A DNA stretch of 64,000 nt from Pseudo-nitzschia pungens (Eukaryota; Bacillariophyta; Bacillariophyceae; Bacillariales; Bacillariaceae), in NCBI GenBank assembly GCA_037355855.1, contig CM074765.1, forward strand, positions 62,001 through 126,000, given 5' to 3'. Both the position numbers and the translations under genes were made by a program. The notes below the pieces were generated by a model. It was not told where the DNA came from. It saw only the letters and a list, made by a program, of their open reading frames with translations, and ran no database searches. Positions 23,266-34,340 of this stretch are shown here, piece by piece; positions within the stretch are counted from its first letter, which is position 1, and every line of letters begins with the position of its first letter.

Positions 23266-25552
23266 TCGTAGTAGTACTAATAGAAAGAGCATCCAGCACC
23301 CACTCTCCTTTCGTTCCTTTTGTTCGAATCCAGTCAAATCCACAACCGCCACGAGTACACCATCACAGCACTACATCACAATGCACTACTACGTAGTACT
23401 TCACTACAAAGAAGCATTACAAAAACATGAAAAAAAACAATGACAAAACGCAACGTCACAAAACATCACAGATCATCACAAAACATCACACCACGACGAC
23501 CATTTCGTCGTCCTTTCATTCCCTTTCATTCCCTCCCTTCCAATCAACCACACGAATTCACCGAAATAGATCTAGAGGAATCACTACTCCAAAACTACAA
23601 CAATGTACATACTAATGAAAAACTAGTAGTAAAATAGATCAACAATAACAAGAATCCCAATACTACTAGTAGCTAGTACTACTAGTAGTACTAATACAAT
23701 TCAGATGACGACGATGTCGACTTTAGTAGTAGTAGTACTACTAGTAGCATATGATAGAAGTATTAGTACTACTTTGTACAATACTACGAGGAGCAGGATA
23801 CAACAATTATAAGAAAGGACTCTTTTCTTGCGCTGTGGTCTTGCAAATGAGATGGAGGAGGGGCGAGTCTCAAACAGCGCGGGCGAGGTACATTGTTTTC
23901 TTTCGAGTACCAGTAGTAGTAGTAGTACTAGGACGAGTAACTTTGTGAAAGAAGAGCACATTACTCCGAATTCTTTGGTGATTTATATGGCAGCATGAAT
24001 GACAGCCATTGCCACGCATGGTACTACTACTACTACTACTACCACTAGTAGAAGTAGTAGTGTAGCAGCACCAGTGCCAAGAACAGTTCACCATGATGAT
24101 AGCAGAGGAAGCAGTACTAGCCAGTAGTAGTAGTAAATTATTAGCTAGTAGTGACTACTAGCTAGTAGTACTAGTAGTAGTGACTAGCTAGCTAGTAGTG
24201 GCTAGTAGCTAGTAGCTAGTAGCCAGTAGTAGGACTACTATCAGGCAGCACTTTGCATGCTACCGTAGTACGAAGTAGTAGTTTTGGAAATTTCATCCAT
24301 CACCATTCTGACCAAAAATTAAAAAATGAATAAGGAGATACGAAGTAAACCTTAAGATACCGTACAGGTACGTTATTCATTCGAGTAGTAGCTCCTCTAG
24401 TAGTAGCTGAATACGACTCATCGGATTCCATTCCTTGACACGTGGCATTGTTGTGAATGAATCATCGATTATGATACATTCATTCGGTAAGGTTATATCA
24501 TAGTCCCGTACCGTACGGACAAGATCATTCCGGAATGAATGAATGAATGAATCATCTCAATCAATCATCACGGTAAACCTTAACCTTACTTGTAAGGTTA
24601 CCCGGTAATTACAGTTGGTCACCATGTAATTACCGGTAACTTACGTACCGGTAAGTCTTAGGTGCGGTATGATTGATCTAAGCACACGTAATTAATTACG
24701 GTAACCTTACTATGACTGTTCCTGTGCGTTACGTTCGCGTAAGGTACAAAAGGTACGGTAGTGCAGAGCCAATCCCATTTTGAGTCGTACGAGTATCACG
24801 GGAATGATCCGAATCATACCTCGCACATTGTAATTATGGTTTCTTCGCTCGCGGCTTTCAACTTCAATGAATTTGTCGGAGATTGTGACACAAAATGATG
24901 TCACAAAACGTCAGGGAATCATCCTTCACAACAGCCCCGCAACCAAGCATGTTCTCTCGCGTGCGGGAAGTTTGAAGCCGAGATATCACACTGTCACCTC
25001 AATCAATGGAGGACGATGCGTGAAAGGGAAACTTCTCAAAAAAGAGATCTCGACAAGCTTCACGTGATCTCGCCAACGCACGATAATATCAAGGTGTCAA
25101 CCAACGGATAAATCATGCGAACAGGTGTAAATAATCTCTGGGCGGGAAGGAGGCTCGTGCATACCGATAGAATGCTTTTTTCTTTGGAAATTGCACATGA
25201 CTACAACATATCAGTAAGGTTACCCGTACTACCGTGCGTGCATACGGTACCGTATTGGATGGAGGATGAGAATCATGTTCACACACATCACATCACATCA
25301 CATCACTTTTGATAAAGAAAACAGCAGGAATACCGTATGCAAACAAACACCATTCAACACATCATCCTACGTGTAACCTGAGCGAAACGAGAAAGAAGAA
25401 TTCAACATTCAACATCGAAGAAACATCGAAGAAACAGTCCAGTGTCGTCTAGACCACTCCCCTCCCCTAACCTAACGTATTGACTCATTCCCACACTCCG
25501 ACCAAAGCATCCACCTGCCTTCCTCCCTCCCTACTTACCTACCTCTCAAAGC
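23266..25552. other. Intergenic with dense CTAGTAG clusters
   Basis: No supported gene. Dense ACTAGT/CTAGTAG runs lie at 23655-23760, 23910-23935, 24020-24062 and 24115-24240; these are the last of the series. From 24360 to 24720, GTAAGGTTAC/TACCGGTA words and an AATG run follow. ACATC repeats lie near 25280-25310. Confidence 0.5.
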
Positions 25553-26086
25553 ATGACCCATTTCGCTTCGATCCCCGCCTCGCGCCTAGCTCCCCTGCTG
25601 TTGCCACTGTGGATATGGATGGTGTTGTTGTTTTCTTGTTCCGGTACATCCCATCCGTGGAACGCGGAAGCACCCCTCCCTGGACACGATTGGGAGTCCC
25701 GGCAATCATCGCAATCCGATTCCTTCCATTTTCCGCCGTGGCGGTCGGGGAGCAACCACCGGCGGCGGGCGTTTCACCGCGAGAGCAGCCTCGAGACGAT
25801 CCATGCCCTCCGCACGCGGCGATGGAGGGAGCACGACATGAACAACGACGACTCCTGCTGCTACCACCACGAATTCGGGGCTGCTGCTGCTCCTCCTGCG
25901 TCTTGTTTTCGTGGCGATCCCTGGACACCAAAACATCGGTTTGCGGTGGAGGGCCACCACGAGCGCCATCGTGTGAGGGCTGCCGACTTGGCGGCGGGCA
26001 CTTGCCAAGGCCTCCCAAGGGAATTCGGATCCGAATCCGAATCCAAATTCGAGACGGCACCCGCCGGGGGAGGACTCTTTGTGTGA
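25553..26086 (+). CDS. Possible secreted protein, unknown
   Basis: ATG at 25553, 177 residues. The start MTHFASIPASRLAPLLLPLW then IWMVLLFSCSGTS looks like a signal peptide. The rest is rich in Arg, His, Ser and Gly, with SSLETIHALRTRRWREHD as the only block that looks conserved. The stretch is a GC-rich island in AT-rich DNA, and a pyrimidine-rich leader ending ACCTCTCAAAGC precedes the ATG, as often seen upstream of diatom genes. A longer plus-strand frame (25480-26289) and a minus-strand frame (25539-26117) overlap it, so the frame choice is uncertain. Confidence 0.45.
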   Translation: MTHFASIPASRLAPLLLPLWIWMVLLFSCSGTSHPWNAEAPLPGHDWESRQSSQSDSFHFPPWRSGSNHRRRAFHRESSLETIHALRTRRWREHDMNNDDSCCYHHEFGAAAAPPASCFRGDPWTPKHRFAVEGHHERHRVRAADLAAGTCQGLPREFGSESESKFETAPAGGGLFV

Positions 26087-26302
26087 TGGGAAGGGATAGA
26101 ATGGAATGCGACCGCATCGATCCGTCACACGGACAACACGTGCATAGTGTTTCGCCGAGCTATCGCATTTTACTGCTTTGCATTACACTGCAGTACACCG
26201 CACAACAAAGAGCGGAACCCAGTCTTCATCGTTGCCTTTTTGCCGTTGTGCAGCGCCATGCCGCAAACCAAACACCGTATCTTACGTGACTACCGGCCGA
26301 AA

Positions 26303-26472
26303 ATGACGGCAGCAGCAGCAACAGCAGCAGCAACAGCAGCAGCAACAGCAGCACCAGCACCACCACCACCAGCACCAACACCACCACCAACACCAACACC
26401 AGCAGCACCAGCACCAGCACCACCAACACCACCACCACCACCAACACCAACACCAACACCAACACCAACAAT
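26303..26472. repeat. CAG/CAC/CAA triplet-rich low-complexity tract
   Basis: About 170 bp is made of CAGCAGCAACAG and then CACCACCAACAC units. It is purely trinucleotide-based, so all frames stay open; translated runs of Ala/Pro/Thr or Leu/Val are by-products. Confidence 0.85.
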
Positions 26473-27226
26473 CAATGCACCTCGTTCCGTTCCGATCAGA
26501 GCCTCGGGCTGCGTTGTCGATTGCTCCGCGAACCGGTCGAGCAGGCATTGAGCAACAAATCAATGAACAAGACTGAGATTCGAACTAGTACTGTGAGACG
26601 AGACGAGAGCGAAGAAGACATTTTTTTGTCACACCATGGGATCCCTATCATATCTCTCCGCCATTCGTGTCCCTGAACGGATGCTCGCTTGCTCTCTTCC
26701 GTGGATAGGACACCCACCCAAAACCAAAAAAGAACCGGAGGCTTTTGATGCCCTCCATCAACAAGCCAAAGAAAACTCCGCAAACTACCAAATGAATTCA
26801 TGAAAGCACTATTGTTGTCTTTGAGTATTATTGCATGATGAATATGATATTAATATTATAAATAGTATTTCTCTTTATCATTAGACAACTCGATGACAGA
26901 GGATTGAATACTTTTTGGATATTCCTAGTTTCTATCGTAAACCCATGGGCTCTGTTTCGAGAGCACCATCATTGGATCGATTTGCTTTTGCTTCCGACCT
27001 CACTGATCGCTGCGTGTTCAAAGAATCGATCGATCGATCGATCGATCCCCCTCATGTCTACGTGCGAGACGTTGCTGATTGGGCCCGTGGCTGCACACCC
27101 AAACGAGTAGGGGTCAGAATGAATCAATTCTCACTGTATCGGCAACTTGACTCTCGCAGAGAACCTATGGTGGGTTCTGTTCTGTTCTGTTCTGACCAGT
27201 ACGCAGTTTCGTTTCGTTTTGTGGGT
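26473..27226. other. Intergenic
   Basis: No gene seen. An ATCG run (27027-27047) is the only notable feature. The 3' flank of the gene at 27227 is here. Confidence 0.45.
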
Positions 27227-27862
27227 TCACTTCCGCACCGGCAGGATGGGAAACGCGTGGTTCTGGTTTGTCAGCGAGCGGCAGTGGTTACTTCGGTGCT
27301 TGCAGCTGTTCCTCGGCTTGGAAATGTCGGTTGCGTTCCACGAAGCATTGCTGCTGCCATTGTGGTAGCTGCTGGCCATGTTTCCCATGCCCGAAGACCA
27401 CCGCATCTCGCACTGGTGGGGATCGATCGGAAACGATCGCACCCTCCTCATCATTCCGTTGCCGTTGCCGTTGCAGTTGCTATTGGCAATGTAATGGGCA
27501 ATGATGTTGCCGTCAGCGTTGCTTCGCTGCCGCTTTTGCACCTGGGCCTGCGATCGCCTCCGGCGGGAATCTTGAAAGCTTTCGTAGTCGTCCGTGGAGT
27601 ACCACGTCCGGGAGCGTTCCTCGGTGGAGTACTCGCGATGTGTCGAGATGCACAAGACGGAAATCGAATCGCGAAAGCGGACGCTCTTGGAAATGATGTG
27701 ATGGCTCTGATTGTTGGATTCGCTGGGTTGCGACCCGTTGTGCCATTCCATCGTTGATGTCGATGTCGATGTCGATGTCGCGCGATTTCCAGGAACGCTG
27801 TGGAAACGTTTCGGAGCGGTACCAGCATCTGCTGTCTTACTGGAAGTGGTTGGTTTGCACAT
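27227..27862 (-). CDS. Diatom-type hypothetical protein sharing the 21.9-kb motif
   Basis: ATG at 27862, 211 residues. A short Ser/Thr-rich N-terminus contains STSTSTST. At about residues 60-93 it reads SVRFRDSISVLCISTHREYS then TWYSTDDYESF. This is the same layout as block 1 of the protein at 21934 (V-F...V-V...H-x-T-EE...W-x-x-D). The remainder is Arg/Ser/Asn-rich with an NGNGNG tract. No membrane segment. The two proteins share no other visible similarity, so this is a small shared motif rather than a full duplicate. The CDS is a high-GC island and has its own AT-rich promoter side. Confidence 0.65.
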   Translation of the reverse strand: MCKPTTSSKTADAGTAPKRFHSVPGNRATSTSTSTSTMEWHNGSQPSESNNQSHHIISKSVRFRDSISVLCISTHREYSTEERSRTWYSTDDYESFQDSRRRRSQAQVQKRQRSNADGNIIAHYIANSNCNGNGNGMMRRVRSFPIDPHQCEMRWSSGMGNMASSYHNGSSNASWNATDISKPRNSCKHRSNHCRSLTNQNHAFPILPVRK

Positions 27863-28501
27863 GATGTGTCTGTATGATTGAAGTGAGTAAGTGGAGTTGC
27901 CGGTTGTGGGAATGAAGGAAGGAGATGAGATCGCCGGGATTTATGCTCTTGTTAGTGCCACCAACGATGGGAGTTTCGATTGGTTTTGTCCAATGGATCG
28001 GACCATTGCGTAGAATGATGGGTACCGTACTCGTATGAATAGTAGCATAGAATGTTGTATCCTATCCTATCCTATCCTATGCGATCTTTGGGGTTCGAAA
28101 GTGACTGGAATAGTCGATCGGTCCTACTAGTGGCACTAGTTGTAATATTCGCACGAGTACAAGTACTAGTACTCGTATACAGTATTATGTGTACAGTGAT
28201 TGGTTGGAAAAGAATTCTTGTGAAGTAAGGCTTAGTATTTTTTGTGTCGCGCTAAATTTTGTCTCTATCCCACTTCCGTTGGCCTTCTTGCCTCTAGAGA
28301 ACAAAAATACTACCGGGGGAGTTTCCGTGACTGAAGAGAACCATGTGCTTCAAGTGTCACAAGACCATAAACGGATGGAACTAAGGTTACGATCAAAGGA
28401 ATGAAAAAGAGAAGATGACAACGACGATAAAAAATGAGTGATTCCCGAAATGGTCGCTACATAAATCAATTACTGAAGTAACCTTACTACGTACGTAGTT
28501 A
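27863..28501. other. Intergenic up to the retroelement
   Basis: Contains a CCTAT run (28060-28079) and AGTAC/ACTAGT words near 28130-28180. A TGAGTGATTCCCGAAATGG sequence at 28436 resembles the inverted-repeat end of the 20.5-kb element but stands alone. No gene. Confidence 0.45.
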
Positions 28502-29403
28502 TGAAGATATTCAAGGTGGTGCTATGATCTGTGCTAAGGCTCCTGTGTAGGAGAGTGTACTGGGGCTACAGGCAGCAGCCTCCAGTAACTGACTAACAGG
28601 TGCTGGGCTGAGTGCTAGAGCTGTGTGCTAAATGGTTAGCAACAGGGTTAGCAACAGGCTTAGCAACAGGCTTAGCAACAGGCTTAGCAACAGGCTTAGC
28701 AGCAGACCTATATCCTGTCTAGTATTGCTAGCAGAGTTTACTAGGGTCGCCGCGTACAATTTGTACCAATCGTACGTACCCCGAGTAAAGCACCTCCTGT
28801 CGTGGTGTAGCTAAATGCTACAGGGTTAGGGTTGCTAAGGCTGCGAGATACTGAAAGATGCTAGCCTACCATGATACCATGCTAAGATACGATGCTACCG
28901 CCGGGGTCGGGTCATTGGTGTATAATGTGTACCATGACCGGATACCCGGCCCAGACAGTTACCCAACGCGCTAGCACACGTTTCGATCTAATTAATCGGA
29001 GATACCTACGATACTCTGATACGGTACGCTACTCGTAGAATACAGTACCAGAGCTACAGGAGTTCTGTTATTATACGAGTTAGCGAGTTAGCGAATCGAT
29101 GTCACGATACGAGAGCTGAGCGCTTTGGCTCAGCTCCCTTTTATTCACTCTTTCTTTTATGCTCTAAAATAAACACACCTATCATGCCCTCCCTTTCGAT
29201 CGATTCCGATGTACCTCTAGGGAAGTGCCTTGTATTGCCTAAGTGTATGCAATAGACCTTGAACGGTCCACTGTAGACTCACCCTTTGCCAGGGATGTAC
29301 GTGTTGTTATTGTTAAGGCTTTCCCCTATTTTTCTAGTACGCAGTACAAGATGTTTATCTACGATTAGACCCTGAAGACCGCTGACGAGCGGATATCAAC
29401 ACA
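28502..29403 (+). repeat. 5' LTR, 902 bp
   Basis: Starts TGAAGATATTC and ends ATATCAACACA, so the ends are imperfectly inverted (TG...CA). It matches the 3' LTR apart from one extra 12-bp unit in the internal GGCTTAGCAACA minisatellite (about 28635-28700). A candidate primer-binding site, GTTTATCAGACCCACC, follows directly at 29404. Confidence 0.85.
28635..28700 (+). repeat. 12-bp minisatellite inside the 5' LTR
   Basis: Units of GGCTTAGCAACA with small variants. This copy has one more unit than the one in the 3' LTR (about 36593-36646), and this accounts for the whole length difference between the LTRs. Confidence 0.85.
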
Positions 29404-30310
29404 GTTTATCAGACCCACCGCTCGACCCACTTCTACGAGCCGGGACGCCGGCTAGAGCGCGTGATGAAACCCAGCTGGCTGATCACCACTGGCATCCATG
29501 CCTACACTTGGATGTAAAACCTCAGCTGAAACTGGACCAGCAGCTGACATCGCGAGATCCCTGATGTTAATGGGGAGCCCTTCCCCAGCAAACGCGCAAT
29601 ACGACTGGAGTCCGCACATCCACCTCTGCGGACCTATTGGTATTCAAATCCAGTAGCTGAGCGTCATGGTGGCTCCATGGAGGCTCAGTCCGGTGGGGAA
29701 GGAGCATGATGGACGTGGAGAAAGCAGCGTCCATGATTCCCTGTTATTTCTTTACAGGATTCAAGGGGACGTTTGCCGGGGATGGGACAACGCTGGAAAA
29801 AGAATTTTCGTGGAGACAGACCACCACGAACTTTCCAGTGAAGGCAGTGTCCAGCAGACCAAGGACATGACGTCAGTCCCATCCGAAACAACGAGGCGCA
29901 GACAACCTCGAACCTGCTATACCATCGATTTTGATTTTAGCCAAGGGAATTTGGAATCAGACAAGCCAAGAACCCTGAGATCTGTCATATCTCAGAATCA
30001 AATCGATTGGTCCAGAGCAGAGCAGAAAGACCGAATAGAATTCTTCTCTTTTTGGTCGTAACCAACCATCGAATCGGAACCATCGATGTGGATACATTTT
30101 TAGCCAACCATTGAATCGAAACCATCGATGTGGATACCTTTTTTAGACGTCGGCACGAAACAGTTGACATGGAAACGCTGACACGATACCTTTTCTTTTG
30201 GTCGTCATCGATACAGACCTTCGATCGACAACTTGGATGGAAACAGTCCCCACCACAAAAGAATTTGGTTTAGAAACTGAAGCAAGTTAGTTAATCAGAA
30301 CAAGACAATC
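29404..30310 (+). other. Retroelement leader region
   Basis: Lies between the 5' LTR and the first long frame. An open frame of 131 residues (29666-30061, ATG start) has no recognisable domain. Two 41-bp direct repeats containing ACCATCGATGTGGATAC lie at about 30062-30145. Confidence 0.5.
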
Positions 30311-31363
30311 ATGGCCAAGCAAGCTAGAAGTCAAGCCGCCGCAGCTGCTGCTGCAGCCGACACTCCCCCAACTGGAGTCGCCGCTGGAGCCGGCGCTCCT
30401 GTCTCTGGAGCCGGCGCTCCTCCGCCTGGAGCTGCCCCTGCGGCCGGAGCCGGCGCTGCTGAAGATGCCCCTGGAGGCGACGCTCCTCCACCTGGAGTCG
30501 CCGCTGGAGCCGGTGCCCCTCCGCCTGGAGCTGTCCCTGTCCCTGAAGCTGTCCCTGTCCCTGGAGGCGGCGCTGTCCCTGGAGTCGCCGGCGCCGCCGT
30601 TGTTGGAGCGCTGCCCCCCGCCGGAGCGCCTGGAGTCCCTCCTGTTGCGCCTGCTGCGTTTGGAGTCTCCAAGACCCAACAAGAACCCAACCTCGACATC
30701 CAACCACGTTCTGAGATGATCCTGCTTGCTGTTGCTGAAGAACTGAGAGCAGTGCGCAACGAAAATGCAGCTCGGATTGCTGCTGAGGCTGATGCCGCTG
30801 CTGCCGCCGCTCGTGCTCCTGATGCCGCTCCTGCACCTGCAGGAGCTACTCCTGATACCCTCCAAGCTGAGAGTATGTACAGCGAAATCGACGACGACGG
30901 ACGCATGTTTTCTCTACTGGACGAGATTATCGATCATGAGAAGGATGGATCCGCCGTCAGGAAGCAAGATGCCACGACCACAAACAAGTACGGTCGTAAA
31001 GTTCCCAAGCCTACTACGAGAGGATGGCGATTGCTCGTTAGTTGGAAAGACGGAACTAAATCCTGGTGTAAGTTGAGTGATCTGAAAGAATCCTTCCCTG
31101 TACATACCGCCGAGTACGCTGTATCCGCCAAGATTTCAGAACAGCCAGCGTTCCGATGGTGGATCCATCACGTACTACGAAGGAAGAAGCGAATTCTCAA
31201 GGCCACCAAACGAAACAAGTACTGGGATAGGACGCACACGAAGACGACGGCAACAACAGCAGAAACCAGGTTGCGAGCAGAGGGTGATTCCATCATCCAG
31301 CCATTGCAATTTTCCCGATTGGATATGTTATCCGGTAACATCGAAAGAATTGAAGATATGTAA
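30311..31363 (+). CDS. Gag-like Ala/Pro-rich protein fused to copia pre-RT linker
   Basis: ATG at 30311, 350 residues. Residues 1-115 are a degenerate Ala/Pro/Gly repeat (GVAAGAGAP, PPPGA). Residues about 190-300 contain MYSEIDDDGRMFSLLDEIID, then GWRLLVSWKDGTKSWCKLSD and LKESFPVHTAEYA...PAFRWWIHHVLRRKKRI. In diatom copia polyproteins this linker sits after integrase and just before reverse transcriptase. Here it is in the first frame, upstream of the integrase remnants, and ends without any RT. The product may act as a structural protein for a parasitic element, or be a chance fusion. The frame is intact, which argues for selection or youth. Confidence 0.65.
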   Translation: MAKQARSQAAAAAAAADTPPTGVAAGAGAPVSGAGAPPPGAAPAAGAGAAEDAPGGDAPPPGVAAGAGAPPPGAVPVPEAVPVPGGGAVPGVAGAAVVGALPPAGAPGVPPVAPAAFGVSKTQQEPNLDIQPRSEMILLAVAEELRAVRNENAARIAAEADAAAAAARAPDAAPAPAGATPDTLQAESMYSEIDDDGRMFSLLDEIIDHEKDGSAVRKQDATTTNKYGRKVPKPTTRGWRLLVSWKDGTKSWCKLSDLKESFPVHTAEYAVSAKISEQPAFRWWIHHVLRRKKRILKATKRNKYWDRTHTKTTATTAETRLRAEGDSIIQPLQFSRLDMLSGNIERIEDM

Positions 31364-32195
31364 CGGAATGAATCCGGAGGAACCGAAGGCTGCAAGGCCT
31401 GTATGTCTTCTAGACATCGAATCTGAATGCCTATGACGATTGACGGCCGAAAGGCCTGTACGTTTGCAAGTATTGTATTTGCAAAAAGTATCCCTGAAAC
31501 CACCAGTATCCTCAACAAGAAGCCCATCTTTGCTCGTAACAGAAGAAAAGGTGTCATCGGTAGTACCCGACGACTGGTCTACGAGAAAGAAGACTGCCTT
31601 ACAAGCGCAAACGATGTGCTGTATCACAGAACACCATTAACGAAGCATTGTATCCTTGCACTGAAAGAACTCGATCGATTGCTGTATTCCGGAACGACGG
31701 ATCGATAGCCAATCCATAGCAACGGATCGATAGCAGCGGACGCTAAACGCGAGGATTCACAGCAAACGTTAGACGCTAGTAGACACGATTCGAAGCCGAC
31801 CGAGTCTCTATACCTGAAGAACAGCGGGAACGATGTTTTAAATGTCCTTGCAGCGAAAGAGCAGTAGCAGCAACAAGAGAACAACATCGATGCCCTGACA
31901 GGAGAGAAGCCTACAGCAGTCTGGACGCGTAGCGCTAGAACAAGCGCAGCTCGGACCCGCAGCGCATTGTTAGTAGACAGGGCACGCTGAATTGAACATG
32001 ATCTAACGTAAGGAGCGATGTGACGTCACAGCGCTCGTGACTTACAAGAATAGAGGATACAAATTGGTAAATATGAGGATGACTGATACAAGATATGACC
32101 AAAGGCATGTGCGCCTAGTACAGCAACGACGCTCGTTGATAGACCTGCTACGACGGGCTCTGTTACGAGTGTAACACTGTCGATCTGTCTCAGCA
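31364..32195 (+). other. Retroelement interior, no clear domain
   Basis: Short frames only. No copia motif recognised. Confidence 0.4.
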
Positions 32196-32516
32196 TTGAT
32201 GTATCAAATCAATGCACCAGCAGCAAGATCAGCAAGGTCTGCAGAGAGCAACTGCGAGTTGGGTAGTCGTGCAGATACGACAGCTGCTAGTTGCAACATG
32301 ATTTTATTGGAAGACCAAGTTACCTCCCATGTGGATGTTCATCCGGCATGCGTCACTGCCTACACATTGGGCAAGGTTTGGTTGATTTATTTCCATGAGG
32401 CTTTATATTTCGGGGACAGGCTACAGCACAGCCTGATATGTCCCAACCAAATTAGGGATTGTGGTGGTCAAAATCGTGTGGACGAGCGCCAAGACAGTAT
32501 GATTCCAAGTTATTAG
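32196..32516 (+). pseudogene. Copia pol fragment, protease/integrase linker (copy 1)
   Basis: The text VWLIYFHEALYFGDRLQHSL followed by ICPNQIRDCGG matches the 'EALYFGDxxxHSLINPNQIR' signature that lies between protease and integrase in diatom copia polyproteins. The surrounding frame is short and has no other domain. A diverged second copy lies 680 bp downstream. Confidence 0.6.
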
Positions 32517-32873
32517 ATGAAGATGAAGGGAAAGGAACCCCCGAACACTGGATATTAAGCTGTTACTTAATAGTGTTGTCTCCTACTTCCACTCCAGGCG
32601 CCCACGAAAGAAGAAATGCGGACGTGTGATCATGTAATTGCTACAAGGGATGCCCCCTGGAATCTAGCAAGCACGAAAAATGAGCGAGCTGAATCAGCAA
32701 TTGACCAATCACACCCCTATTTACCCGACCACGATTGTTTCTGCCGTACACCAGCAACAGCAGCAACAACAGACCAAGGTTGATACCACGACAGGCAATG
32801 TGCCTACAGCAGGAATCGGACCTACACCGATTGAGAACTCTGCCCCGACACGATCGAATATTCCCATGTCCGA

Positions 32874-33440
32874 TTGCACAAATCTGCAGTCACCTGTGTT
32901 ACAGCCCACACAGCGCCCTACGGGAAAGTTTGGTTAGTTTATTTACACGAGGCCCTGTCTTTTGGCGACAGGTTGTTCCACAGCTTGATTTGCCCGAATC
33001 AGATACGACCCCAAGCCATCGACGCCTTTCATCCATTGAATCCTACGGTGCCTGCCCTTCGCGCGGAGACGCCCATTGCGTCCGCGCCGACCACGAAGCA
33101 GTCCAAAAGTCGGTCCAACCTCAGTCCCCATCTGTACGACAAGCCTCTTCGGAGCGACGAGCTGATCCTGCCACAGCATGATTGCTATGAGAAGTACAAG
33201 CTGCGGAGCCTCCAGCAACTCTGTACCCGCCGTGATCTGACCCCATGTGCGATCGCATCCGACTCTCGCACGGCTTTCTTCTCTCTTTTCGGGCGATTCC
33301 TTGAAGACTTGCGGGGACGATGTAGACGAGGATTTAGACGCGGATACAGTTCCAAGTCTTACAATCAACGCCCTGAATACCCCTCTGTACGAGCGCGCCT
33401 ACACCGACGGCCGCGAGCGATTCGAATTGGATCCCCGTAG
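32874..33440 (+). pseudogene. Copia pol fragment, protease/integrase linker (copy 2)
   Basis: VWLVYLHEALSFGDRLFHSL then ICPNQIR repeats the signature of the fragment at 32196, showing an internal duplication followed by divergence. Downstream the frame becomes Arg-rich and overlaps the integrase-side frame at 33247 in another phase, so the polyprotein frame is broken here. Confidence 0.6.
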
Positions 33441-33837
33441 CAGTTCCCCCGTCTGCCTGTCATCAGTCTACAAGCATGTTCGATGGGACGATGCAGTCAA
33501 ACCAGTCGACCCCGAGCTCGACACTATCGCCAGACGAGCCAAGTGGGGCCCGACGATCGACACCGAACGATACTGCAAGATTGATTCCGACCGTCTGCCC
33601 AAGATTTGGGATGTGTCCCCGAGAAAGGCTGCAGATACTCTTCGAGTCACGACGAAGAAGGGATTTCGGAATCCACTCCATCCCCTCGTTCGCCGACTGC
33701 CAACGCAGAGCTTCAGAAACAAGCGCATTGCCGCTGGCAAATGGTATACCGACATTTGGATGGCAAAGGTCCCAAGCATCATGCGACAAGATTCAGCCGC
33801 CCAAGTCTTCAGCAAAGGCAAGGGCTATGATGAGTAA
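33247..33837 (+). pseudogene. Copia integrase N-terminal fragment
   Basis: The end of this 196-residue frame, RNPLHPLVRRLPTQSFRNKR then WYTDIWMAKVPSIMRQDSAA and QVFSKGKG, matches the region leading into the integrase core ('HPLxRRxRxD...FYxD...S...N..AQVFTNGK'). The first catalytic Asp region is present (WYTD) but the rest of the core is missing. Confidence 0.6.
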
Positions 33838-33914
33838 CAAACGTATGAGGGACTTAAGATTTTCATCCACGATGTTGGGATCCCCTGTTGGGATCCCCTA
33901 GCATTTGATATCCG

Positions 33915-34340
33915 ATGGTGCCCGAGAGCAAGGAGCTCCTGGGACTTACTAGACGCCATGGAATAAGGTTGTCAGCGAAAACCATACCCACCAGACTTTC
34001 ATCCAGTCACGATGTCCCTTCCAGAACGCCGGTCGAGACGGTACATGGGTACGTGCCAGACATATCTCTGTACCAAGCCCATGAATGGTATGATTTCGCC
34101 TATTGGGTTGACCTCTCTCATGGGACCGAGAAGCTGGGACGGTGGTTTGGCCCGTGCGGTGATAGATTCGGAGGCGTAGACTGCCACTGGATTTTGGACG
34201 AGACGGCCATGCCAGTAAGCACTAACACAGTCCGCGCTGTCACTGAAGAAGAATGGCGTACGATGTCAAGCGCTATATGGACTCATCTGACCAAGCAGTG
34301 GAATCCAAGATCGGGGACAAGGTTGAAGATACTGACGTGA
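33915..34340 (+). pseudogene. Copia integrase C-terminal fragment
   Basis: The segment VHGYVPDISLYQAHEWYDFA and then KLGRWFGPCGDRFGGVDCHW, ILDETAMPVSTNTVRAVTEE corresponds to the region after the integrase core ('G.TPDIS.Y..FEWY...Y.LD...LGRW.GP...G.....IL......I...TV..VT..E'). The catalytic core between this and the previous fragment is deleted. A 14-bp tandem duplication (TGTTGGGATCCCCT) lies just upstream at about 33873-33900. Confidence 0.6.

Noticed and set aside
21880..23352. 490-residue minus-strand frame opposite the 21.9-kb gene
   Set aside because: Translation of triplet runs (Val, Leu, Phe); the plus strand carries the conserved motif and an ATG in good context.
25480..26289. 269-residue frame overlapping the 25.5-kb candidate
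   Set aside because: No signal peptide or ordered block; the 25553 frame has a better N-terminus. Not fully excluded.
26147..26551. 134-residue frame with Ala/Pro/Thr runs
   Set aside because: Most of it is the CAG/CAC triplet tract, which is open in every frame.
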